A stretch of 64,000 bases of DNA from Sciurus carolinensis (taxonomy: Eukaryota; Chordata; Mammalia; Rodentia; Sciuridae): the NCBI RefSeq assembly GCF_902686445.1, contig NC_062222.1:41849792-41913791 (forward strand), in the 5' to 3' direction. The notes beneath the pieces were generated by a model, which was not told where the DNA came from, ran no database searches, and saw only the letters and a program-made list of their open reading frames with translations. Of the stretch, positions 1 through 12,338 are shown one piece after another. Every line of letters begins with the position of its first letter. The first letter of the stretch is position 1. Made by a program: the position numbers and the translations under genes.

Positions 1-1079
1 TATAAATTGGGAGTTGAATCTAGAGATTAAAGCAGATTCCTGTTCAGTATTTAAGGAAAATTCCTTCAAAAGGAGTTTGTCAGCTTCTGTAAGATCTGCT
101 GTCTCTTTGTGTGATATTAGCAGCTATTAATGATCAATGCCTAAACCCATTAATTCATTAGGGTTTTGTGAAATTATGTCATAATTCTTTCTTCATTCAT
201 TAGCTGCAATAAATCTATAGAAAGTAACTTCTCTACTATTTGGTTACATAGTGCTACAGTTTATTAAGGAAAGATGTTAAAAATGTTTAGTTATCTTTAG
301 TAGCTAGTTTTCAAAATGCAGTTCTGATTAACTTGCATTTTCCAACTATTGACAAGTATTTGCCTTTTATTTTTATTATTTTTATGAGATAATGAATTTT
401 AAAAATATGTCATATATTTAAATCCATTGAGAATTAACTGATTATTTGAGCATTATTGATGCTTCAATTATTTTGACTTCAACAAAAAGAAACCTGTTTA
501 TTTTACTGCAAATAACAAAATGTTCCAAGTTCATCTTGTTTATTTTGTGACCTACGACCGGATTTGGCTACTCTGTAAAGATCCCTGCTTCTGCTTCAGA
601 CCATGGCATTTTCTGGCCACAAACCATGCTGTAGGGGATGCACATGGGTCCCATATAAAATATACTATTAATATTAGTGATATTCTTGGTACTTTTATCT
701 CAAACAGTAACAATTTCTTTTGTGTTTCACACTTATATCTCCTTTCTCCCATGCTGAGAGTTGCTCAATGGTACTGTGGACAAGTAAGAGCTTGCATGAT
801 TTATTTGCCACAACTCGGTGATACCAACATCACTTTGTCGGAATAATCATGTCAATGTGATTACTGATAAGAATTCAAGTTCTTTTCTAATCTTATTGTT
901 TTTAAGATACTTACATATGCATGATCAGAAATGTTATTTTGTTTCAAAGGCCCTGAATGGCGCATTACTTTGTACTTATAATTATGTGATTGTATCAATT
1001 GGATACATATTTGTGTCCCTTTTTAATTTTTTAAAAATATTTGTAGGTTGCTTTTGAAAAATCAATTTAACAATTATTT
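1..1079. other. No gene seen; AT-rich DNA
   Basis: The stretch is AT-rich with stops in all frames. The longest open stretch (520-846, plus, 108 codons) has no recognisable motif and no splice or codon signal, so I do not call it. I recognise no repeat here. Confidence 0.5.
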
Positions 1080-1420
1080 ATTTGTTAATTTTATTTTCTG
1101 TATTTTATATTTTTATATAATAGTGGGATTCATTACACCATTTTTGTTCATGTACATAATTTGATTAGTCTGATTCATCAGTACCTTCTCTTTCTCTTCC
1201 TCCGATCAGCTTTCTCTATTCTACCTACTTTCCTTGTATAATAAAAATGATAATAATTATATCAATAGATTATAATCATATATATTAGAGGTATTTTCTC
1301 TGGTATATTTGCACTTATATAAAGCATAATTTGAAAGATTTCATTCCCTAGTACTTTCCAATGCCCTCTCCTCCTCCCTTCCTCTTGATTTCCCTCCTTT
1401 ACCCTACAGTCTCCCTTCTA
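1080..1420 (-). mobile_element. L1 3'UTR-like fragment
   Basis: A T-rich start (the complement of an A-rich tail) leads into a text resembling the pyrimidine-rich 3'UTR of the L1 elements seen later in this window: 'gggattcattacaccatttt', then 'cattccctagtactttccaa' and a CCCTCTCCTCCTCCC run near 1363-1380. The same order (T-rich, 'attcattcca', C/T-rich block) occurs in the better L1 copy near 19.9-20.1 kb. No ORF2 homology remains. It may be two small fragments. The L1 assignment is an inference from similarity by eye. Confidence 0.35.
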
Positions 1421-3054
1421 GAAAAAAATGAATTTCTAAAAAATTGTGTAAAATACTTGCATGTTTCTAAAGAAATATTCAACAAACCAGGAATAGTCAA
1501 TGAAGACTTGTTTATATCTCTGCCCTCCATTTTATTGCATCAATCTCATTATAGGTGACTTTTTCAAAAATGTTTCTGACTTATTCTACATTTTACAACC
1601 TAAGTACATGTATGTATTTACATATTGGTTACATATAACTTCATGGAATATGGCAAATAAGCCATTCATATATTTCTCAGTGTCACTAAAATTCTACAAA
1701 TGTCTGTGTATATATACATATGTATGTATGGATGTGTTATTACACACTGCTACTTTTGCCTACATTGATTTCTATTCCTCAACATTAGAAGATAGAGGTT
1801 GATCCATAGTAATATAAAGAGACAACTAGCATGGTGTTAGATTTAGCTGTATTAGACAGGGTCAATATTCTTTCTATTAAAAATATGAGTTAATCCATTT
1901 GCTTTAGTTAATGCAATTTCTATGACTAAATTGAGTCTTGTCAAATCATGCACAAAGGTGCATGTGTGCACACATACACAAGCATCTTTTAAATCAATGC
2001 ATTTGTGCTCTTTTTACTTCTTGCTGAATTTTTATTCTACTACCAACAAGTTTTTGTTTTCCCCACTGGATTTTCTCCCTGTAGAATCTGTCTACTCTGG
2101 ATGTTACTCTCTCAGTTATTTCCAGGATTCTTATGCTCAAGTCTCTGGCCACTATGAACTTTATAGTGAATTCCTTTGACTCACTTATAAAATGAAATAC
2201 AGATAAAATCATTTCCAGATCCAGAAGTTCTTGTAAAATTGGTCAGAACTACTTTCCAGTTGGTCCCTTGATGACTTGGTGTTCTCTTCTATGGAACTCA
2301 CATCCCCTGCTGCTTTCCCTTATTTCTTGCCTTACAAATGCTGAAACTTCCTGAGTCTTACACTGTAGGCACTTTGATCGTATCTACACATTTTGTGGTA
2401 TTCACTGTATGCCCATTCTCTTACCCTAGTTTTAAATGTGGTCTATGATTTTTCGTTTCTCTAAAGTAATTACTGTTTATTTATGGGAATTTTAAATAGG
2501 AGTGCTGCTGCCACCATAAAGTCAGAATTTTTTTTTATAACTTAACATTTAAAAGGGGAAATAAAATCACCTGCTAAAAAACTTTTGTGCTTAAAGGGTT
2601 TGAAAATAAACAATCACAAGTCATTTTATGATAATGCAATATTGATATTAGATATTGCATTGTGTGGTCCCTTGGGGATTTTTAATGTTGAATCTGTGAT
2701 TTAATGAATAGGTGTTAAGCCAGGTGGTTTCCCTGGCTCTCTTTTACTGCAGAAGGTCAGGGGGATTTGAGCTTCTTACTGTCTTCGATGGCGTTCATCA
2801 TTCCTTCTTTTGCCAGGAGAGTTCTCTTTTTCCATTTTCTTGCCCTTTTCCCCAGCTTTCCCCTGTCTCTAAAGTTAAGAACAAATCTAATTGTAATGAT
2901 TTTCCTAGCCAATAACTCTATAAAAAAGACTAAGGTGAGGAAAATAACGAACATGGGAAAGTTGGAAAGGTTATTGGACTTTGTAAAATTTATTGCTGCC
3001 TTGACTGTTTATAGTTCCTCAGTCCCTTATGAAATGGTAATTGAAAATCCAGTT
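1421..3054. other. No gene seen; unassigned DNA
   Basis: I see no repeat, gene or RNA that I can name. Short open stretches (for example 1922-2179 plus and 2767-3057 plus) are low-complexity and lack supporting signals. A T8-10 tract lies near 2527-2536. Confidence 0.45.
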
Positions 3055-3690
3055 TGAGTTCTTTCATTCACTCAACAAATAGCAATTGAAAAGGGATTGC
3101 ATATCAGCCACTCTACTTGATTCTAGACCTACAAAGTGTTCAGTCAGTTTTAGGTGCATGAGGTTTTCAGTTCTGATTTTATCTTCACTTTCTGATTTTC
3201 ATTTCTGATGCAATTAAAGTCAAAACATTAACTGAGAAGAACTCACCTGTGAACTTACCTCAGATTTTTACATTTGATGACTTATTTACTCCATCAAGTC
3301 ATTCTCTTCTAGTTGCTCTCTTCATATATACCCCCCCCCCAAATTTATTTCTTCTAAAGTATTCATAGGCTACTTAAGCAGGTGTAGTACTGACAGGTTG
3401 TATTGTTGAATATCCAAATCAATGATGATGATTCTGACACTGATCAGAATTATGAGGATTCTAACTTTGGTCTTTAGCTATTTGAATAGAGTTCTTCAAA
3501 TCAAATTTTTTTTTCATTTTGTCTGAAAATATTTTTCAAGCATGTACAGTGTTCCAGATACTAAATTTATGCCTATAATTACATTAAAAAGAAATCTCTG
3601 ATCACAGAGAACATTCTGGATAGAAAAGCATATACATACAGATGTAGATGCACATGCACATAACAGAATATTAAGAAAAACCAACAAAAT
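3055..3690 (-). mobile_element. Possible L2 3'-end scraps
   Basis: 'ttcattcactcaacaaatag' at about 3063-3082, and a second text at 3530-3600 with 'aagcatgtacagtgttccag', resemble the complement of the LINE-2 3' end (tail repeats followed by 'size of population of events' wording typical of L2). They are very degraded and broken by unassigned DNA. A C10 run sits at 3331-3340. Low confidence. Confidence 0.25.
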
Positions 3691-3990
3691 TCCACATTGC
3701 TGATTTGCATTGTTTTTAAACAGAAATTTTAAAAGATAAAATTTTATCTTTTAGAGTTTGCTTTAGGTTTATATATTTAAATTTTGATCCACAAATTAGC
3801 AGTCATGCATGCGATTCAAAATTTACCTCATATATAACAATACAAATTAGTAACTATATTCTAATTATAAATCTATCCATAAACTCTTTGTCATCCCTGT
3901 TGGTACATTTTTTTCATTGACCTTGACTTAACTCATTTTGACTTCATTTCCTTGGGTCACTAGATTTTAGTGATGTTTGCTGTGTTGCAG

Positions 3991-4093
3991 ATTACCTTTT
4001 CTTCTCTTTTTTCCCTTGTGGAAGGAACATTAATGACCCCTACCCTTACAAAGGAGAAGCAGCCCTGAATCACAGACTCATTGATGATATTAA
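3991..4093 (+). other. Exon-like segment, gene unknown
   Basis: A good 3' splice-site look-alike (TTTGCTGTGTTGCAG, ending 3990) is followed by 103 bases open in one frame and then GTAAGC at 4094. A second possible acceptor (pyrimidine tract plus GGAAG, ending 4024) would give a 69-base exon, exactly 23 codons. In the open frame (codons starting at positions divisible by three) the last part reads DPYPYKGEAALNHRLIDD, a protein-like composition that stands out from the AT-rich surroundings. The first part (3993-4022) translates to an F-rich string and is more likely intronic pyrimidine tract, favouring the 69-base version. The donor has A rather than G at position -1, which is weak. I do not recognise the protein. 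It could be an alternative or orphan exon, or chance. Confidence 0.3.
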
Positions 4094-4099
4094 GTAAGC

Positions 4100-5406
4100 A
4101 ATTCTGTTCCTCTTTTCATGTAACCTCTTATAACAGGAAAATTCTTTCTCTTCTTCCCCCATCTTACTCTTTGCCTCTTAAAACACAGCATAGTTAATCA
4201 AGAGAAATAATATATAAAAGTTGTTTCCTGTATTTTAATCAATTTTTGCTTTTTATTTCACCTATAGTATTTACTGATGAAAATATTATCAATATGAAAA
4301 TAAGCAATTATGAAGGATATCATATAATTGCATTCAATATTTAATACCCGTGTCATGTATGAGAATTTTCTTACTATTGAAAATCATTTCATCTTAATAT
4401 ATTTACATATAGGACTATCTTTATATGTCAGGCACTTAGAAGATAAATTAGTCATGTACTATTAAGGAATGTCTATATTGATTCTCTAAATTTAGAAAGA
4501 TGCATAAATTAGCAACAAAAGACGCAGGGTAGAATGTTGGTTTTGAAATCTGTCTATTTTGTAACCTTGGAAATGTTATTAACCTTACTTATTTTGCAGA
4601 ATATTCCTTAGAAAACATTCTTTTATCAATCTACTAAAATGATTGTATAAAATTCTTTATTTTAAAATACTTTACAAATCATACTTATGTGCTATTGATA
4701 GTTTTCCTTTTTAGAGTATTTATACTGGTTTGATTATAATATATACAAATACACAGAGTTATTATATTTAATATTATAGAAAATGTACTCTATATTAAAT
4801 ATATAAACAACTAAATTACTATGTTAAACATTAATAATTTGTAACTAAATTTTTCTAAGCTGATGAAAATATCTTTCTCATTTGAGAAGTAAAATTTTTG
4901 CAATAAAAATACAACAAATACTTAGTTTTTATTAATTCTTAATTACCACATTAAGACTATTATATCTTAGTAAACAATCATAGAAAGAAATCAAATCACT
5001 TATTTGAATCTTTGTTTCCAAAGCTTAGAGTTCCAATTATCTTGTCCTGCAAACAGCGATGAAAGATAAATCCAAGTTATGCTCTCATCTTTCAGTATCC
5101 TTACTGGTAGTGACATTTTCCATCGTAAACAGAATTCCATAATTGACTTTATAGAATGGATTAGATTTTTTTCACTAACACACTTGTTATGCAACTGCCA
5201 AAGGAGATACTGCAGGGAGTTAGAAATCAACTTGTTATTTCTATGGTCCTATATAAGTGATATATTTACATTATGTTTAGATAATCACATGCATACACCC
5301 ATATGTGGGATGCTCCTACTCCTCAACTAGTATTTCAGAAGTTACAAATATAGAGTGAAAGTCAGTCAATTAAGGTTTTCATTATGTTCTCTTAGAACTA
5401 AAAACA
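4100..5406. other. No gene seen; AT-rich DNA
   Basis: Very AT-rich, with no recognisable repeat. Overlapping open stretches at 5000-5330 on both strands have no motif. Confidence 0.5.
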
Positions 5407-5420
5407 TGCCAGTGTATTTT

Positions 5421-5555
5421 TTAAAATATTTTTAGTTGTAGATGGACATAATGCCTTTATATTGTTTATTGAGTTTCATGTGGTGCTGAGAATCAAACTC
5501 AGTTCTTCACACGTGTTAGGCAAGAACTTTACCACTGAGTCACAGTCCCAGACCT
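5421..5555 (-). mobile_element. ID SINE (tRNA-derived, squirrel type)
   Basis: Read on the minus strand it begins with the tRNA-like head (gggactgtgactcagtggta), passes through the B-box-like 'gagtttgattctcagcacca' and ends with the tail 'tgtccatctacaactaaaa', the order typical of squirrel ID elements. It is flanked by a 14-bp target-site duplication, TGCCAGTGTATTTT at 5407-5420 and TGCCACTGTATTTT at 5556-5569 (one mismatch), which fixes both ends and shows L1-type insertion. The internal pol III promoter boxes are degraded. It is not a tRNA gene. Confidence 0.85.
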
Positions 5556-5569
5556 TGCCACTGTATTTT

Positions 5570-6778
5570 AAAGGGCATACATGACATCTATCCTAATATT
5601 CATTTTGAGTGGTGACTATAAGTTATTTTTCAAGTTTTTCATCAGATATGACATTTTTTTTCTGTTTACCCTTTGTGTAATTGCTACTCCTCTTGTCCAT
5701 ATAATCCTTGCCTTTCATAGTGTTGTCTCTGTTCTATTCTTGAAGAAATAGCTGGTAACTTATAACCATGTTGACTTCACCTCTCACTTCAGTTATAGCC
5801 TTTATGTTTTCACAATCCATAGCAATTGTTTTCTGTTCTGTTACATCACATAATAAATTACTACCTAGTGAAATTTCCTTCTTTCTTCGTTACTTTAATT
5901 ATTTAAGTTATACACAGTTTTATTTTTAAATTCAAATGTTCTTAAATAGGCTACTACTATCACTTAACAGGATGATGTTAAATCAAATGAAACTGTCATG
6001 TAACTGAAATGACAAAATAATGGGTTACAATTTTACTATTTTCTGCAACTGAAAGTAGTAGAATTTAGAAAAATTAAAAGTTAAAACCATTAATCAATGA
6101 TGCTCCCTATATTTGAGATTAGAAGAGCACAGTTTTATGACTGCTACTTCATGTTTCAAAATAGCTAGTAGAGAGCATTGAGATTGTTCTCACCACAGAG
6201 AAATGAGATATGTTACAAGTGATGGATATACTAGTTGCCCTAATTAGATAATTAAATAATGTATGGATAAATCTATACTTCGTACCATACCCCTTGAATA
6301 TGTACAAGTATTGTGTCAATTAAAAATAAAAACTTATAAAAGCAAATATTGTTTTTATATTTTATCCCAGATTAAGACATTTTTAGAAGTAGCAGAATTT
6401 TGAATTCTGAATTTTTCCATTTAATATTAGTACATGAACACTTCAAATATGATTCAAAATGTTGTAAAGATTTAATAATTGTTGCACAATATTTTATCAC
6501 TATGTTAATCTTCACTCCATGCTCATGCTCATTCACTCATTGCTAAATGAGTCATTCCTACCACAGGATTATGGGTAGAGCCAAATACAAGAAGCTGGAT
6601 GGCAAATTGTCGGTCACATTCACTAAAAACCTGAGGAAAGGAAAACATTATAAAACACACAGGGCCACATTTTGGAGTTACACTTGAAAGCAGAGTAAAA
6701 ATCCAAGTGATGTGCATATTTTGGGAAGAAACAAGATTGTGTATAATTTAACTATTAAAGATAGGAGGAAAATAGGAG
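5570..6778. other. No gene seen; AT-rich DNA
   Basis: No repeat or gene that I can name. Confidence 0.5.
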
Positions 6779-6885
6779 TAGTGCAGAAGAAGAAGGAGAG
6801 GGAGGAAGAGGAGGAGAAGGAGAAAGTGGAGAAGGAGAAAGAAGAAGGACAAGGAGGAGGAGGAAGAGGAGAAGAAACTACTATG
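6779..6885 (+). repeat. GGA/GAA purine tract
   Basis: About 105 bases almost entirely of A and G, in imperfect AGG/GAA triplets (agaagaaggagagggaggaa and onward). The opposite strand gives a spurious Ser/Pro-rich open frame. Long purine tracts of this type can form triplex (H-DNA), but symmetry here is imperfect. Confidence 0.85.
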
Positions 6886-7499
6886 TAGAGTTCCTTGTAT
6901 AATGCAAAAGAAGAGAAAGAAGTGCTAGGAGTTGTGAGGTGCCTCTGGTTCCTGCTGGAGGAACTGTGTGAATAATTGTATTGGTTGTGAAGAGTCAGCA
7001 AGAACTGTGCATGATAAGATTTGGGGTTAGGAACCTCCTCCTCTAGAACACAGTGACGAGGGCACTTTTGATTAGGCCACTGGAGGTTCTTCCTATTTCA
7101 CAAGGTATCAAGGCAGCACATAATATTGAGTCTTAACTTCAGGAACAAATTTAATTAATATATTAGTATCAAAGCACCATCGATTTATTTTAATACTGAG
7201 TCTTTCAGTTGTTCACAGCTGTCAAAATTTTTAAGTAGTTCAGCAACTAAAATATTAAAAATAATCTCATTTTCTAATTTAAAACAAATCCTAAACTGGT
7301 GCTTTAAAATTATATTTCTTATTATACAAGAAACCTAATTTTTAAATGCTTGATAAACATTGTTCAAATGCTACCCAAAAAGACTGAACAAATAACCTTC
7401 TGCTGGTGGTTTTGTTAAGCAGCTTTTCAACAGCATGTTCACTAATGAGCATTTATCATTTAATACATGATAAATGAGTCAATCTTAACTGATGAATAA
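6886..7499. other. No gene seen
   Basis: Unassigned DNA without a recognisable repeat. Confidence 0.45.
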
Positions 7500-8010
7500 A
7501 TTCTGTGTTATTAAAAAAGTGAAATTGATTTTGGGAGAAGAAAAATCATATTAGAGCTACTACTCCTCACAATGAATCAAATAAATTATAAGTAGATTAA
7601 GAATTAAAATATTAAAAATAAGAACAAGAAAGAAATCATTAAAATCAATATGATGAAGAAATGTTTTATCAAAATTGAAGATATATTTATCTATTTAAAA
7701 TGGTAAAATTTTTGCATTAAAAATAAATTGACACTATAATCCTTAAAACTGCTAGATATAAATTGACAAAGGCAATATTGTGAAAAAACAATTGTATCAT
7801 AAATGGTAAAACATTTGAAAAAGATAGATAACACTTTACTAGTAATCAAGGAAATAGAAATTGACAGGAAACATTTGCTTATAACATTAACAATATTTAT
7901 AGAAGCAAGAATTTGAAAGTTGTTGAGGAAAATATCAGAGAAAGTATTCCAGCAAATATTCAGCACTGGAGATTGGCCAAAAATTAACCACAATTTCACT
8001 GAAAAACTAA
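7500..8010 (+). mobile_element. Possible ancient L1 fragment
   Basis: An A-rich plus strand with wording like a decayed L1 ORF2 3' portion: 'aagaacaagaaagaaatcat', then 'taatcaaggaaatagaaatt', which resembles the 'nucleotide-stretch before the last ORF2 domain' seen in the younger copy at 35.2 kb (minus strand). Divergence is high, no frame is open, and boundaries are guesses. It may instead be unrelated A-rich DNA. Confidence 0.25.
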
Positions 8011-10384
8011 ATCTGAAGCAAGGTAAGAAAACAATGAATGTAATCCATGCTATTGCTTTCTACTCCCAGAAGATTATGTACCTTAAAATAAGGAGAATTT
8101 TGTTGTCTTCCAGAACATCATAAATATTTATATGTGAGGTGATTGACTCTATAAAGTCACTATCTAGTTCCAAAATCTATTTGAAAATTTCCAAAGATGA
8201 GGAGCTCAACATTTATAATGAATGGGAATCCCTTCCTTTTCTTGCCCTGAATCCTCTATTATAGGTGTTCTTAATTCTGCTTTCTAGAGATAGAAAAATT
8301 AATCATGTTCCTGGTCTTTAGCCATAAATCTTATGTCCTCTTCAAGATAACAAATATAACAAAATGTGCTATGGGACATTTTCTGTCTCATTGAGGACTG
8401 CTGACATTAAAGGCTGACACATTCTAAAGAGCAGGTATTGGATAACAGGTGGACTGTTATGCCCCTTCTTACCTCTTTTTCAGTTGTAAACTGAAAAAGA
8501 AAAATCAGAGGAGATACTATCTAGGAATAGAGAAGCAGGAGACCATAGAGATGGGATGAAGACATTCTAAGAGAAAGAATGAATTCAGCTGGTCACATTG
8601 GTTGCAGGTGTTTAACCAGCCCTTACAGGAACTGATATCATACTTAATATTCTTGTAGCTCTTTCCTGACTTACCTACCATTTCTAAGCTAAAATGCGAA
8701 ACCTACTGCTTACCTCACATAACCCTGTTCTTACAGGAATATTACACAGTTTTATATTCATCCCTAGTGACATATTCTTCACTTTATCTTAAACTCATTT
8801 TTTAAAATTTTGAGATCTTTGGAGAACTTTCCAACCAACTAAATTTATTTATTTTATGCCTCGCTTTAAAAATGTTGATGTGATTATTTTTAACCATATG
8901 AATAGAATTCTACTTTAAGCATCTTCTATTTACCTTTTTGAATAATATTTTGGTTAGAATCCCTGACCATGGGATAACAATAAAATGTTCCTATTTTAGT
9001 ATTTTTTTCCCAAGTCTGACTTACCTCCCTGAATTTCCTTCCTCTCTATTCCACAATGCAGGATGCTGTGACTTATGGTTTCTGTCAAGTCAACATTACA
9101 AAGTAAGCATTTTGTGTAGGTCAGAATAAATTTCAAACTACCCCATTTCTTTTGTTACTTTTTCTTCTGAGTAAGACTATTATCTGCAAATGCCATTAAG
9201 AATTTATTAAATGCTCAGCATTAACAGAATAAAACTTATACAAATAGAAAGTACCTCTGATGACACCATATTTTGTACTTTCATATTATAGTTTGTGTTA
9301 GGAAAATTTTCCTGATATTTCTGGCTGACCGGTGATTCCTTATGAATGTGTACAAATATATCACTTCCATTTCTCTCTCCATATGTATGTATTCAAAGTA
9401 CATTCAGTACTCTAGCTAATGAATTTTCACACCAAAATATAACTACATCACTGTCCCTTTTCATTGCATAGAATAAAACAGTAATAATAACAACAACAAC
9501 AGAACACAATAAGGTTAAATGTATTTATTTAGTTCTTTTTCAAAGAAAAAAAAATATTCTAAGCATACTTTGTGCTCTTTTTACCTGGTTTATCACAAAA
9601 TTATACTTCAATCCCAACTACAGATTCTCCCCTACATTTTTTGCAATACTCATTTGATTGTGAACCAGCTTTCCTACACTTTCAACCTTTGCACAGAATG
9701 CCTTTTCCTCATCATGACTTTGTTGAAAACTGGATCTCTGCGGGACTCTATTTTCTATAAATCCAGCTTTCTCCTGATGCTTACTGCTGTTCTAAATCTC
9801 ACTGCTCTTTCATCATGTACATTTGGTTGTTCCCAGTTCCTAATTTAAACATCTGGCTGATTGACCACATGGACCTCAACCTATTTCTTTATCACCCAAA
9901 CTTCCAAATCATACCATAGAAACTTCGATTTGTCTCACATTTTTCCTTCCCATCCCAATTCCCATTTTTACCCTAGGTAGCAATTTACAAGTCAACTTTG
10001 AAGTAGAACCTGGAGCAGTCTCTAGATTTCACTGGGAAGATGACAGTTTTCCAATTCTAAATTAAAAAGGTTTTAAATGTTCATGTTTAGCCTTCCTGGT
10101 CATTCTGTTGCTTAAACGTGTTTAAGGCCCACTACCTTAAGCTCTCAGTTCTCTGAGAGTACAAGTTCTAATATGTCCATCCCCTCTCCTGCCGCCTACA
10201 TGAAGAACCATGGATCTCAGTGAGAGATTCCACTGACCTACTCTCTGACTAAAAGTCTTTTTCCTACCTAGCTTTTCCAAACCATCTCTTAATATCTTTC
10301 TACCTTTAATGATATGTGTAGGAGACGTATCATTATTAGTCAATTCATTTTTAGTCAATTCTTGTTACCATTTGAATGTTTCCC
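8011..10384. other. No gene seen; unassigned DNA
   Basis: 2.4 kb without a repeat that I can name. The 109-codon open stretch at 9519-9848 (plus) overlaps another in a different frame, is rich in hydrophobic and Ser/Thr residues as expected from AT/CT-rich DNA, and lacks exon signals, so it is not called. Confidence 0.45.
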
Positions 10385-10805
10385 TGTTTTAGTCAACTTT
10401 TGCTTTACTGTGGCCAAAATACCTGACAAGAACAACTTAAAGCAGGAAAACTTTATTTGGTGTTCATGGTCTCAGAGGTCTCAGTTCAGATATGACCAAC
10501 TTCATTGCTCTGGGCCTGAGGTGAGGCTGTACATCATGGAAGATGGACCTGTCAGAGGAAAGCCTCTCCTCGCACAGCAACAAGGAAAGAAGAGGCAAGG
10601 GAAGGGGCTTCAGGGAAGATGATCTGACAGAGCATGCCCTCAGTGACCCACATTTCTCAGTCACACCCCTCCTGCCTACAGTTATCAGTCAGTCAGTCCA
10701 CTCAATCTAGTGTGACTGATGACAGTTCTTATAATCTGATCATTCCTCTTGTAATATTCCTGCATTAATAGGAGATTTGAGGAACACCTCACAACCAAAC
10801 AATAA
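10385..10805 (-). repeat. MaLR 3' LTR
   Basis: This is the left copy, downstream in the element's own direction. It matches 12339-12765 in order throughout: the 'gtggccaaaatacctgacaa' block, the 'ggtctcagttca' block, the 'cagtgacccac' block, and the terminal 'ggaacacctcacaaccaaac'. The inner end is set by alignment with the other LTR and may be off by a few bases. Confidence 0.75.
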
Positions 10806-11609
10806 TATTCTGTCCCTGGCCCCCCAAAACTCACATTAATTTCACAATGAAAAATGCATTTAGTCCATCTCCAAGAGTTCTATAGTCATAACAGCTTTAA
10901 CAATGCCCAAGTCCCAGAATCCTATATGATTCAAGGCAAAATCCTGACTGCGAGTTTCTGTAAAAGTCAAAAGCACATTGCATATATCCAACGTACAATG
11001 GCACAGAGTAAGTATTCTCATTCTGAAATGGAGGATTAGGGGCATAAAAAAAAAATGGATGAGGTCAAAGCAAGATTGAAACTTAGCAGGGCAAACAGGT
11101 CAAATAACTCCACATACAGTATCTAGGACATAGTTGTGAGATGAATTCTCCAAAGGGTTTGGGCATTTCTGCCCCTTTGGCCTTGCCAGTTTTAGGGTGC
11201 ATGAGCTTTCCTTTGACTTTGCCCTCCCCACAGCAAGCAGCTTTTCTCCACAGATAGTACAGGTTACTGACATCTCTTAATTCCTGGAGTTTCCATTTCA
11301 GCTTCAGCTTCACCTTTGCAGTTTCACATATTGTCCACTCAGGGGCAGCCCACTGGGACTCTAATCCTGCTACACTTTGCCTGACCTCACCGGCCTTCCT
11401 TCAAATTCTTGGTGGAAACCTCCATGACCCCTTAACTTTAGCATCCTGTATTCTTGCGAAACCAGTACCATGAGTTTAAAGCCAAGGTCTGCTGCCAGTT
11501 GGCACTAGAGTTGGGCCGCCTGGAAACATGACTAAAGTGGCCTGAGTGCCTGCAGAGCTCAGGATGGTGAAACAACTTTACAGGCAGCCCTGAGCAAGCA
11601 GAGCACACA

Positions 11610-11633
11610 CCCCCACCCCCCACCCCACCCCCC
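11610..11633 (-). other. Potential G-quadruplex
   Basis: On the minus strand there are four G runs (6, 4, 6 and 5 G) separated by single T bases, within the MaLR internal region. Single-base loops are the most favourable G4 arrangement. Function is unknown. Confidence 0.7.
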
Positions 11634-12338
11634 GCAGGCAGCATCTTTTTTTCAAAAGAATTTTCTGTTCTGGAGCCTGTAGTGGGTGTAGCCTCCCAAA
11701 TTCCTGTGATGCTCTCAAGACATCTTTCCTATTGTCTCTGTGCAAAGTAGTTAGCATCTCTTTAGGAGATCTCTTTAACAAATATATCTTCTTTGACCCC
11801 CAGAAGGGGCCACATGCACTTTTCTGGTCAAACCACAAGTTTTTAAAACACTTTAACTGTGCTTTCTGATCCTGTTTCTCACAGTAAACGTGACTAAAAG
11901 TCACCAGCAATATCCATGCCACTGACCGATTACAGAAACCTCCTCCACCAGAGCAATTAGTTTGTGACTTTTTTTCTACCAACCAAGCTATATCCCCAGC
12001 CCAGTTTGTAACTTTTAAATTCAACCTCACACAGTATCTCAGAACATGGGGAAAAGGTAGACAAGTTCTTTGCCAGAATATAACATCCTGGCTAACAATC
12101 TAATTACAGAAAAAGTCCTCATTTCCCCTGGAACCTCATGAGCACAGTCCACATTCCTGTTAGCATTCCAATAGTTCCCATCAGAATCACCCATTAAACT
12201 CTGCTTACAACATTCTAAAGCTTTTCCAGCTTGCATCCTAAACGTCTTGAAATTCTTCCTTGCAAACTAGCACCAAAGGCTTTTGAACTGCATGGTCAGG
12301 TTGGTCATGAAATGTCCCCACTTCTTGGTACCAGCTTC

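Noticed and set aside
5421..5555. tRNA gene
   Set aside because: The tRNA-like head belongs to an ID SINE with TSDs; it cannot fold into a full cloverleaf.
6678..7001. Ser/Pro/Phe-rich minus-strand frame (and similar at 16918-17273)
   Set aside because: Complement of purine tracts; no gene signal.
9519..9848. 109-codon hydrophobic frame, possible membrane protein
   Set aside because: Two overlapping frames on the same strand share the region; hydrophobicity follows from T-rich DNA.
11578..12030. 150-codon open frame on the minus strand
   Set aside because: Lies wholly in the MaLR internal region, which has no known protein; contains a poly-Gly/Val stretch caused by the C-rich tract.
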